Below are positions 35,059 through 42,402 of a stretch of DNA of 64,000 nt, piece by piece; within the stretch, counting starts at the first letter, position 1; the number at the start of each line of letters is the position of its first letter. Source of the stretch: Frankia alni ACN14a (GTDB taxonomy: Bacteria > Actinomycetota > Actinomycetes > Frankiales > Frankiaceae); contig NC_008278.1 in assembly GCF_000058485.1 (NCBI RefSeq), positions 4,954,962-5,018,961 of the forward strand. Reading direction: 5' to 3'. A program made the position numbers and the translations under genes. The notes below the pieces were generated by a model. That model was not told where the DNA came from. It saw only the letters and a program-made list of their open reading frames with translations, and made no database searches.

Positions 35059-35088
35059 TTGTGACGCTTCGTGGCAGCTCGGTAGACT
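35059..35088 (+). promoter_or_regulatory. Promoter TTGTGA-N18-TAGACT
   Basis: A -35 box TTGTGA (35059-35064) and a -10 box TAGACT (35083-35088) are separated by 18 bp, a good match to the housekeeping promoter pattern. Transcription would start near 35095, only about three bases before ATG 35098 of the leader ORF. Confidence 0.6.
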
Positions 35089-35097
35089 TGCGCAGCC

Positions 35098-35154
35098 ATG
35101 AGTGGGGCCGACGAGATGGAACGGCATGCCCACCCGCCGCGGGCCGTGACGTGA
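35098..35154 (+). CDS. 18-codon leader ORF upstream of the WD40 kinase
   Basis: ATG 35098 opens a short frame coding for MSGADEMERHAHPPRAVT and stopping at TGA 35152-35154. The stop overlaps GTG 35151, the likely start of the kinase gene, in the sequence GTGA. It begins almost at the predicted transcription start. It could couple kinase translation to its own reading, or simply be a chance frame in a short leader. There is no Shine-Dalgarno sequence; it would be read as a near-leaderless message. Confidence 0.4.
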   Translation: MSGADEMERHAHPPRAVT

Positions 35155-37670
35155 TCGTCGGCCGGGAGCGGGTGGAGAAGGCCCTGCCCGGCTACACCGT
35201 GGGCGAGCGGCTGGGGTCGGGGGCGTTCGGGCTGGTGCTGGCCGGGCAGCACCAGCGGACGGGCCATCCGGTGGCGATCAAGGTAATGGAAGCCGAAGGC
35301 TCCGAGGGGACGACCTTCGGCTTCGCCGCCGAGGCCCGGGTGCTGGCTGGGTTGAACCATCCCCACGTGGTGCGGGCCTTCGACTACGTCGAGGCTGAGG
35401 GTCTGTGCCTGGTGGTGATGGAGCTGCTGGCGGGGGGCACGCTGACCCGTCGGCGGGTGGGGATCGGCCCGGAGCAGGTGTGCGCGGTGGGCCTGGCGGT
35501 CGCCGCGGCGTTGGGCCATGCGCATGGGCGGGGAGTGCTGCACCGCGACATCAAGGCTGACAACATCCTTTTCGCCGCGGACGGAACCCCTAAGGTCGGT
35601 GACTTCGGGATCGCGAAGCTGTTCGAAGGGTCGGCGGCCACCGCGAGCAGCCGGGCCGGGACCCCGATGTACATGGCACCGGAGCAGATCGAGGGCGGTC
35701 GGCTGGGGCCGGCGACGGACCTGTACGCGCTGGGCGTGGTGCTGTACCACCTGCTTACCGGAGCCCCGCCGTTCGACTCGCGACAGCCGCTGCCGGTGCT
35801 GTGGCGCCAGCACCTGAACGACCCACCCCCACCCATGGTCGGGGTACCGGCCTCGGTGGCGGCGGTGGTGCTGCGCGCGTTGGCGAAGGCCCCCACCGAC
35901 CGCTACCCCGATGCCGCCGCGTTCGCCCTCGATCTCGCCCACGCCGCCACCGAGGCCTACAGCTCGGGCTGGCTCACCCGTGCCAGGCTGCCGTTGCACC
36001 TCGACGACCACGTCCTGCGGGCCACCGACCCGCCGGCACCTCCCCCTCGGGTGGGCGACAGTGACGACGCGAGGACAGTCGCCTCGGGAGCCGACGGCGG
36101 CGCTGTCGGGCCGGACGCCGGGAGCGAGAACGGCGGGCCGAGGCGCGCCCGGAGGCGGCGCGGGCGGGCACGACGGAGGGTGGCCCTGCCCCTGGCCGCG
36201 ATGGCGGTGCTGGTGGTGGTGTCGCTGGTGCTCTGGCGCATCACCGGTGGGAGCAGCCCCGGCCCCAACCTCGACCGGGAGGCGGTGTCACGGCAGTTGG
36301 CCGCCGCATCAACGAAGAAGGCCGCCGACCAGCCTGACCTCGCCCGCCGGCTGGCGCTGGCCGCCTACCGCACCGCCCCCACCCCTCAGGCACGCAACAG
36401 CGTGCTGCGCCTGCTCGCCTTCACGAACCGGCCGCTGGCCACCCTCGCCGGCGGCTACGCTCGAACATTCAGTCCGGATGGGCGGCTGCTCGCCACCACC
36501 AGCGACGAGAATTTCCTCTCCACGCCCCCTGAGCCAGGCACCGTCCAGCTGTGGAATGCCTCCGCCCGCGGCGAGGCCCGCACTCCGCTGACCACCTTCG
36601 CCGACGGCATCGACCACTTCGCGACCACCATCGCTCCGGTGTTCAGTCCGGATGGGCGGCTGCTCGCCGTCAGCGGCTGGAATGACAACGGTCCCATCGT
36701 CCAGCTGTGGGATACCGCGGCCCGCGGCGAGGCCCGCACTCCGCTGACCACCTTCACCACCTCCACCACCTCCTACGACAACGGCGTCTCCGCTGTGGCG
36801 TTCAGTCCGGATGGGCGGCTGCTCGCGACCACCAGTAAGGACGGCACCGCCCGGCTCTGGGACACCACCGCCCGCGGCAAGGTGGACCAGTCGTTGGCCA
36901 CCTTCGCCGCCAGCATCGTCCTCAGTGCCGCGGCGTTCAGTCCGGATGGGCGGCTGCTCGCCGTCAGCGGCTGGGGCCGCATCGCCCAGCTGTGGGACAC
37001 CACCGCCCGCGGCGAATTCCACACTCCGCTGACCTCCTTCACCGGCCACACCGGCCGCTTGGGCGCCGTCACAGCCGTGGTGTTCAGTCCGGACGGGCGG
37101 CTGCTCGCCACCAGCGGCGAGGACGGCACCGCCCGGCTGTGGGATACCACCGCCCGCGGCGAGGGCAACGCTGCGCTGACCACCTTCACCGCTCACACCG
37201 ACTGGGTCTCCGAGGTGACGTTCAGCCCGGATGGACGGCTGCTCGCCAGCAGCAGCCGCGACGGTACAGCCCGGCTGTGGCCCACCACCGCCCGCGGCAC
37301 GGTGGACCAGTCGTCGGCCACCTTCAGGTTTGCGCCCACGCACGTCTTCTGGGATGGCGGTGTGGTGTTCGACCGAGCCGGGCGGCTGCTCGCCACCAGC
37401 GGAGACGGCGATCCCCAGCTGTGGGACACCACCGCGCGTGGCGAGGTGGACCAGTCGTTGGCCACCCTCACGAACGCTGCCGCGGGCGTGGTACCCAGCC
37501 CGGATGGGCGGCTGCTGGCCACCGCCAACAGCAACAACATCACTCGGATATGGGATCTGGACCCCGACCGGTTCACCAAGGCCGCCTGCGCGGAGAGGGC
37601 CAACCGACTCACCGAAGCCGAATGGAAGGCTGTGCTACCCGAGGTCGCTTACACCCCACCCTGCTCCTGA
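35151..37670 (+). CDS. Serine/threonine protein kinase fused to WD40 beta-propeller
   Basis: The 839-residue protein has an N-terminal kinase domain: VGERLGSGAFGLVLAG, VAIKVMEAEG, VLHRDIKADNILFAADG, DFGIAKLFEG and MYMAPEQIEGG. A linker and one membrane span (LPLAAMAVLVVVSLVLWRI) follow. Then comes a stretch AASTKKAADQPDLARRLALAAYR and eight repeats each containing FSPDGRLLA or a variant, most with a following ARLWDTTARG. The layout is like PkwA of Thermomonospora. The propeller would be outside the membrane and may bind a partner or ligand. GTG 35151 is favoured by its overlap with the leader ORF; GTG 35172 is possible. No obvious target is beside it. Confidence 0.93.
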   Translation: MIVGRERVEKALPGYTVGERLGSGAFGLVLAGQHQRTGHPVAIKVMEAEGSEGTTFGFAAEARVLAGLNHPHVVRAFDYVEAEGLCLVVMELLAGGTLTRRRVGIGPEQVCAVGLAVAAALGHAHGRGVLHRDIKADNILFAADGTPKVGDFGIAKLFEGSAATASSRAGTPMYMAPEQIEGGRLGPATDLYALGVVLYHLLTGAPPFDSRQPLPVLWRQHLNDPPPPMVGVPASVAAVVLRALAKAPTDRYPDAAAFALDLAHAATEAYSSGWLTRARLPLHLDDHVLRATDPPAPPPRVGDSDDARTVASGADGGAVGPDAGSENGGPRRARRRRGRARRRVALPLAAMAVLVVVSLVLWRITGGSSPGPNLDREAVSRQLAAASTKKAADQPDLARRLALAAYRTAPTPQARNSVLRLLAFTNRPLATLAGGYARTFSPDGRLLATTSDENFLSTPPEPGTVQLWNASARGEARTPLTTFADGIDHFATTIAPVFSPDGRLLAVSGWNDNGPIVQLWDTAARGEARTPLTTFTTSTTSYDNGVSAVAFSPDGRLLATTSKDGTARLWDTTARGKVDQSLATFAASIVLSAAAFSPDGRLLAVSGWGRIAQLWDTTARGEFHTPLTSFTGHTGRLGAVTAVVFSPDGRLLATSGEDGTARLWDTTARGEGNAALTTFTAHTDWVSEVTFSPDGRLLASSSRDGTARLWPTTARGTVDQSSATFRFAPTHVFWDGGVVFDRAGRLLATSGDGDPQLWDTTARGEVDQSLATLTNAAAGVVPSPDGRLLATANSNNITRIWDLDPDRFTKAACAERANRLTEAEWKAVLPEVAYTPPCS
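36460..37560 (+). repeat. Eight WD40-coding repeats with very similar DNA
   Basis: A near-identical DNA core, TTCAGTCCGGATGGGCGGCT, recurs about every 130-180 bases near 36468, 36643, 36801, 36933, 37082 and 37220, with degenerate copies after that. Units carry either AVSGW or ATTS/ATSG after the core. DNA identity this high suggests recent duplication or gene conversion among units. Confidence 0.85.
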
Positions 37671-37722
37671 CCGGGGGCGCCAGCATCGCCGAGGTGCGGC
37701 TCGCGGCCGCGCGTCGCCCGGC

Positions 37723-38376
37723 TCAGGACGCCAGGGCGAACTCCAGGGTTGCCTGTGCGAGGTCGCGCAGGAACAGGTCACGGTCGAAGCCGTCGCCGTC
37801 GTCGGCCAGGTCCGGCGGCGGCGAGTGCATGAAGCTGAAGTGACCCGCGTTCGGCACGATGCGCAGATCCACGTCGCCCGGCGCACTTTTCAGCAGGATG
37901 GCCTGGTCGACGGGCGTGACGGTGTCGAGCTCGGCGGCGTGGACGAGCATGGGGACCGTCACTGCGGCCAGGGCGCCGGGAGCGGCGAACCAGCCGGTGG
38001 CGGGCGCCCACAGGGCAAGACGGCTGACCCGGGGTTCCCGCGGCACGTCCAGCGGCGTGCCGTCCCGCGCCCAGGGGGTCGCTCCGGCCAGGCAGAGGGC
38101 GGCCCAGCCGCCGATGGAGTGACCCACCGCCACGACCGCCGCGTCCGCAGACGCTTCCCGGCGGAGCGCCTCGACCAGCCCGGCCGGACGGGCGACCAGC
38201 TCGGCCGTCGTCGCCTCTCGGCCGGCCATGCGCTCGAAGTGGGGCGCGACGACCCGGCAGCCATGGGCGGCGAGATGCTCCAGGAGCGGCTGGTATCGCT
38301 GCGGGTCGCCGCCTGCGCCGGTGGCGAAGAGCACGATCCGCTCGGGCTCGGCCGGGCCCAGCGTCAGGATGTCCAT
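37723..38376 (-). CDS. Alpha/beta hydrolase
   Basis: The 217-residue protein has an alpha/beta-hydrolase core: LFATGAGGDPQRYQPLLEHL, the nucleophile elbow VAVGHSIGGWAALCL, an acid region HAAELDTVTPVDQAILL and the catalytic histidine in VPNAGHFSFMHSPP. It resembles small actinobacterial dienelactone-hydrolase or chlorophyllase-like esterases. The substrate is unknown. ATG 38376 has GGAG with good spacing. It is convergent with the WD40 kinase. Confidence 0.85.
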   Translation of the reverse strand: MDILTLGPAEPERIVLFATGAGGDPQRYQPLLEHLAAHGCRVVAPHFERMAGREATTAELVARPAGLVEALRREASADAAVVAVGHSIGGWAALCLAGATPWARDGTPLDVPREPRVSRLALWAPATGWFAAPGALAAVTVPMLVHAAELDTVTPVDQAILLKSAPGDVDLRIVPNAGHFSFMHSPPPDLADDGDGFDRDLFLRDLAQATLEFALAS

Positions 38377-38530
38377 GTGTCACTCCTCCACCACGCACGG
38401 TTCTCCGGCGGGACCTGACACCCCGTCCCACCCGGCAGGCCCCCGTGCCGCATCAGGCTACTGAGCCGGTGCCGATCCCGGTCCGCCCCATCGGCCCGGA
38501 CGTCGCTGTCCGCCGGGGTCGTGGCGAGGC

Positions 38531-39580
38531 CTACCCGGTGGCGAGAGGGTCGGCGACCGCCGGGTCGGGTCCCGGCCCGAGCTCGCCGGATCGGGACGCC
38601 CGCGCCGGGACAGCGGGCGTCGTGGGGCGGGCGGCGTCGGCCGGGGGGAGGCGGCCGAGGCGACGGCGGGTCGCGGCGGGGGCGGCGCGCCAACGGGAGT
38701 GCACGGCGGGTTCCCAGCTCGGCCGGGTCAGGCCGGCCGTGAGGCCGGCGAGGATCCCGGCGGCGCGGCGCGCGTCGTGGACGTGACCGGTGGCGAGTTT
38801 GCGGGCGGTGAGGACGACGAGCTGGCCGGCGTGCACCGCGGGCCAGCTCCAGCCCAGGGTGGCGCGGTGGCGACGGGCGTAGATGGCGGCCGAGCGGCCG
38901 AGCTCGGCATGCAGCAGGTCGGAGCGGCCGACGGTCTCACCGCCGACATGCACCACCGGCCATTCGTCGTCGGCCCAGGCAAGCCGGCCGCCGGCCGCGT
39001 ACAGCCGGGTGAACAGGTCGGTCTCCTCGTAGTACATCCAGTAGGCGGGGTCGAAGCCGCCGAGGCGCAGGAAGGTCGGGACGCGGATGGCGAAGAAGGC
39101 GCCGACGGGGTGGCGCAGCTCCGGCCACCGGGCGACGGCCGCCGCTTCGCCGCGCAGCGTGATGAAGGCGTTCGTGCGCGAGGTCGGCAGCACGCCGCGG
39201 GACCGTCCGGGGCCGCCCTCGCTGGCGAGGAACGGGAATCCGACGACGTCGACGGACGGCGGGTACCAGGCGAGGAGCTTCGGAAGGACCTCCGCGGTGT
39301 CGTGGGGGATCGTCACATCACTGTTGATCACCAGTAGCCAGTCCGGCGCCGGGCCGTCCGCGAGGGCGCCTCGGACGGCGAGGTTGACGGCCGTGCCGTA
39401 GCCCACGTTGCCGTGGCCCTCGACGATCCGCACCCCGGCGGGCACCGGGCGCCCGGCGAGGGTGCCGTTCTCTACCAGCACCGTCTCGCAGCCGTTCATG
39501 GCGACCAGGACCGAGAGCAACTGGTGCAGATGGGTCGAGCCTCCGTGGGACACGACGACCGCCAACAAACTGTGCATCAT
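38531..39580 (-). CDS. Family 2 glycosyltransferase (rhamnosyltransferase-like)
   Basis: The 349-residue protein begins LLAVVVSHGGSTHLHQLLSV and has the GT-A features VLVENGT, GHGNVGYGTAVNLAV, and WLLVINSDVTIP with the metal-binding DxD replaced by SDV, as often seen in this group. It then shows VGAFFAIRVPTFLRLGGFD and YYEETDLFTRLYAAGGRL, with the catalytic ED/TDL region. It likely adds a sugar to a cell-surface glycan. The C-terminal 50 residues are Pro/Arg/Ala-rich. Start is ATG 39580 or 39577. It has no neighbouring polysaccharide genes. Confidence 0.87.
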   Translation of the reverse strand: MMHSLLAVVVSHGGSTHLHQLLSVLVAMNGCETVLVENGTLAGRPVPAGVRIVEGHGNVGYGTAVNLAVRGALADGPAPDWLLVINSDVTIPHDTAEVLPKLLAWYPPSVDVVGFPFLASEGGPGRSRGVLPTSRTNAFITLRGEAAAVARWPELRHPVGAFFAIRVPTFLRLGGFDPAYWMYYEETDLFTRLYAAGGRLAWADDEWPVVHVGGETVGRSDLLHAELGRSAAIYARRHRATLGWSWPAVHAGQLVVLTARKLATGHVHDARRAAGILAGLTAGLTRPSWEPAVHSRWRAAPAATRRRLGRLPPADAARPTTPAVPARASRSGELGPGPDPAVADPLATG

Positions 39581-40038
39581 CCGCCTTCACTAAAACATAA
39601 AGCGATTACGAGAGGATCGATGATCGCCTCGCCGTACGTCCACGGAGTACACCGGCGAACATATCGGGCCAGGTTGATCGATCAGGATTTCGCCGATGCC
39701 GCCGCACTCATGGCCACACCCCCGTCCACGACGACAGTCGTGACCCACCCCACCCCGGCCGACCAGCCCGGACAGCTGTCGCGACCAGGGTAACTAGCGC
39801 ATCGAAGTGCTCCACGTTTCCCTTCCCGGCGAGTCGCGCATCGCGACCGGTCCAGCCGTCAACCGAATCTTCCGAATCATGCACCGGAAACACTTCGGAT
39901 GCGGATCACGGCATCACCCGAGCGAAATTCCGACCCCCGATCACGCTCACCTCCGTCGCCCCACGAGGCACCGAATCCGGCGCCGAACCCACGCCTGTCG
40001 CGCCGCCCGCCGCCGCCGGTCACCGGGCCGCGCCGCCC

Positions 40039-40086
40039 GCGTCCGCCGCCGCCCGCGTCCGCCGCCGCCCGCGTCCGCCGCCGCCC
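40039..40086 (+). repeat. 16-bp tandem repeat, three perfect copies
   Basis: Three perfect copies of GCGTCCGCCGCCGCCC lie at 40039-40054, 40055-40070 and 40071-40086. The unit is not a multiple of three and lies outside any supported gene. Confidence 0.88.
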
Positions 40087-40176
40087 GGGTCCTGCGCGGT
40101 TCGGCGCCGCGGCCATCGCACATCACGGGCATGGGGCAGCGAGATTGCCCAAGTCGCGCTGTTTCGCCACCAGTCG

Positions 40177-40192
40177 TGACAGGGCCCTGTCA
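40177..40192. promoter_or_regulatory. Perfect 16-bp palindrome at the WYL regulator start
   Basis: TGACAGGGCCCTGTCA is a perfect palindrome ending two bases before GTG 40195. Its place, directly at the start of a helix-turn-helix gene, suggests an operator used for autoregulation. Confidence 0.65.
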
Positions 40193-40194
40193 AC

Positions 40195-40941
40195 GTGGAA
40201 CGCATGCCGCACCCAGATCGACTGACCGCGATCGTCGAGGAGCTGCGCCGGGCCGGACCCGCCGGGCGAACAGCCGCAAGCCTGGCGGCCCGGCTGGACG
40301 TCAGCGTGCGAACAATCCGCCGGGACCTGCTCGCCCTCCAGGACGCCGGGGTTCCCGTCGGCGGGATCTCCGGACCCGGGGGCGGGTACGTGCTCGCCCA
40401 GCACGCGATGCTGCCGCCCGTCGCGTTCACCCAGGGCCAGGCGAGCTCGGCCGCCGTGGCACTGGCCGCCGCCGCGACCGGCCCACTGACCCGCGACGGC
40501 GCGGCGGCGCTCGAGAAGCTGCTCGACATCATGCCTGCGCCGCAGCAGCGACAGGTCGCCGAGCTGGCCTCGCGCGGCTGGGCAGGACCACCCGTCGTCG
40601 CCCGCACGGCGCTGGCCACCACGATCGAGGACGCGCTGCGGGGCGGCCGGGTGCTCGCGATCGACTATCAGGACGCCGCCGGCAGCCGAACCGTCGGCCG
40701 CCGGGTGGAGCCCCAGCTGCTCGCCTTCACCGGCGGCCACTGGTACCTGCTGGCCTGGTGCCTGGATCGGGGCGGCCCACGCTGGTTCCGCTGGGACCGG
40801 ATCTCCCGCGCCGTCGACACCGGCCAGTCGGTGGACGACCGCGACCCGTTCGCAATCTTCACCGCGCCCCCGCCCGGCCTTCGGCGTATCCGCCGGGCCC
40901 CGGCGCCCGGCCCGCGCGGCGAGCCGGCGAGGCCGAGCTGA
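40195..40941 (+). CDS. WYL-domain (YafY-type) transcriptional regulator
   Basis: The 248-residue protein has an N-terminal HTH_11 helix-turn-helix (GRTAASLAARLDVSVRTIRRDLLALQDAGVPV, GGISGPGGGYVLA) and a C-terminal WYL domain (VLAIDYQDAAGSRTVGRRVEPQLLAFTGGHWYLLAWC, FRWDRISRAVDTG). WYL regulators sense small ligands or nucleic acids; many regulate themselves or a neighbour. GTG 40195 is at a palindrome; no ribosome site is visible, so ATG 40204 is an alternative. Confidence 0.88.
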   Translation: MERMPHPDRLTAIVEELRRAGPAGRTAASLAARLDVSVRTIRRDLLALQDAGVPVGGISGPGGGYVLAQHAMLPPVAFTQGQASSAAVALAAAATGPLTRDGAAALEKLLDIMPAPQQRQVAELASRGWAGPPVVARTALATTIEDALRGGRVLAIDYQDAAGSRTVGRRVEPQLLAFTGGHWYLLAWCLDRGGPRWFRWDRISRAVDTGQSVDDRDPFAIFTAPPPGLRRIRRAPAPGPRGEPARPS

Positions 40942-41020
40942 CCGGTCCCGCGGGCCGTACCCGGCGGGCGGTCCGCCGGGGACGGGCCGACGGGCCGCCC
41001 GCGCCGGGCGGAATGCTGGC

Positions 41021-42112
41021 CTAGCGAGGGTGCCCACCGGGGAACCCGCCGCCCGCCCCGGCGACCTGGCGTGGTTCGGCCTGGTCGGCCGCCGGGGCCG
41101 GTGCGGAACTCGTCTCCGCCGCCGGCGAGCCTTCCACATCCGCCTCCACTTCGGCCTGCGCATCCGCCTCCGCTTCCGGCGCCGGCTTGTCGGCGGCCCT
41201 CTCCGCGGGCGGCTCGGTCAGCAGCGACCAGACCACCGAGACGGCCAGCGCGACGGCGATGACGCCGAGCGACAGCGCGATCGGCATGTGCCACACGTCG
41301 GTGAGCAGCATCTTCACGCCGATGAAGGCAAGGATGAACGCCAGCCCCGTCGCCAGGTGGTGGAACCGTTCCATCAGGCCCGCGAGCAGGAAGAACAGCG
41401 ACCGCAGACCCAGGATGGCGAGCGCGTTGCTGGTGTAGATGAGGAACGTCCGGTCGGTGACGCCCAGGGCTGCGGGCACCGAGTCGAAGGCGAACAGCAC
41501 GTCGGCGGTCTCGATCGCGACGAGGACGGCGAGCAGCGGCGTGGCGACGAGCCTGCCCGCGCGGCGCAGGACGAAGTGCTGCCCCTCGTACTGATCGGTG
41601 ACCGGCATGACCCGCCGCAGCAGTCTCACCGCTCGGCTCTGCCCCGGGTCCATCTCGACCCCGCTGTCGCGCAGCATCTTCACGGCCGTGTAGATGAGGA
41701 AGGCGCCGAAGATATAGATGATGAAGCTGAACTGCTCGAGCAGGGCGACCCCGGCGGCGATGAAGACGAACCGCAGCACCAGAGCGCCGAGAACGCCGTA
41801 GAACAGCACCCGGTGCTGGTACTCCCGGGGGACCTTGAAATACGAGAAGATCAGCGCGAAGACGAACAGGTTGTCGACGGACAGGCTCTTCTCGAGCAGC
41901 CAGGCCGCCGTGTATTCGCCGGCGGCGCCGGGGCCCTGCCAGGCCCAGATCACCCCGGCGAAGCCGAGGCCCAGCGATACCCACAGCACGCTCCACCAGG
42001 CGGCCTCGCGGAAGCCGATGACGTGCGCCTTGCGGTGGGCCAGCAGATCGATGGTGAGGAGCCCGAGCAAGGCGCCGACGAAGGCGGCCCAGGCCCAGAG
42101 GGGAACGTGCAC
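41021..42112 (-). CDS. TerC/Alx-family membrane protein
   Basis: The 363-residue protein has the TerC family pattern: AWWSVLWVSLGLGFAGVIW, EKSLSVDNLFVFALIFSYF, LIYTAVKMLRDSG, TPLLAVLVAIETADVLFAFDSVPAALGVTDRTFLIYTSN, GLRSLFFLLAGLMERFH and GVKMLLTDVWHMPIALSL. Conserved acidic residues in the membrane (SVDN, ETADVLFAFDS) are intact; Alx/TerC proteins take part in manganese export or tellurite/metal handling. The last 90 residues are a hydrophilic Glu/Ala-rich tail. Start GTG 42112, with GGAG upstream. The 5' leader holds two hairpins. Confidence 0.92.
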   Translation of the reverse strand: MHVPLWAWAAFVGALLGLLTIDLLAHRKAHVIGFREAAWWSVLWVSLGLGFAGVIWAWQGPGAAGEYTAAWLLEKSLSVDNLFVFALIFSYFKVPREYQHRVLFYGVLGALVLRFVFIAAGVALLEQFSFIIYIFGAFLIYTAVKMLRDSGVEMDPGQSRAVRLLRRVMPVTDQYEGQHFVLRRAGRLVATPLLAVLVAIETADVLFAFDSVPAALGVTDRTFLIYTSNALAILGLRSLFFLLAGLMERFHHLATGLAFILAFIGVKMLLTDVWHMPIALSLGVIAVALAVSVVWSLLTEPPAERAADKPAPEAEADAQAEVEADVEGSPAAETSSAPAPAADQAEPRQVAGAGGGFPGGHPR

Positions 42113-42402
42113 GGAGATCTCCAGAGGTGTCGCCGGTCGCGGCCCGGATGCGCCACCCCGGTTCCTCCGGGGCGGAAGGTGTCGCCCTGACCGGCCGGGC
42201 GCCGTTGCCAGCGGCCGGTCAGAGCACGTTCACGTACGCCACACCATCAGCAGATGAGCGTGCAGCGACGAATTAATTACTATTAGTAGCTATTGGGAGG
42301 CGCGATCGTCCCGGCGTCCCCGGACCGGATCCCTCGAGGGGGTCCGGTCCGGGGCGTGGCCGAGGTGGACCGGCCGGGCGGGCGAACTGCCCGCCGGCGG
42401 GA
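42113..42402. other. Leader of terC-like gene with hairpins and an AT-rich patch
   Basis: TGACCGGCCG (42188-42197) and CGGCCGGTCA (42212-42221) form a perfect 10-bp stem with a 14-base loop. A second hairpin CCCCGG...CCGGGG lies near 42160. Around 42272-42295 a patch ATTAATTACTATTAGTAGCTAT is almost free of GC. I do not see the conserved core of the yybP-ykoY manganese riboswitch. Confidence 0.5.

Larger units (their letters stand above)
39581..40194. other. Divergent intergenic region GT2–WYL regulator
   Basis: No gene is supported in this 614-bp region. The part next to the glycosyltransferase (39590-39680) is unusually AT-rich for this genome (AAAACATAAAGCGATTACG) and is a likely promoter area. 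A 16-bp tandem repeat lies at 40039-40086 and a palindrome at 40177-40192. Confidence 0.55.

Noticed and set aside
36309-37343. Minus-strand open frame with regular GGEQPPIRTE repeats
   Set aside because: The repeats are the reverse complement of the WD40-coding units; there is no ribosome site or independent domain.
42113-42300. yybP-ykoY manganese riboswitch before the TerC-type gene
   Set aside because: The hairpins are strong but I cannot find the conserved internal-loop sequences of that riboswitch.
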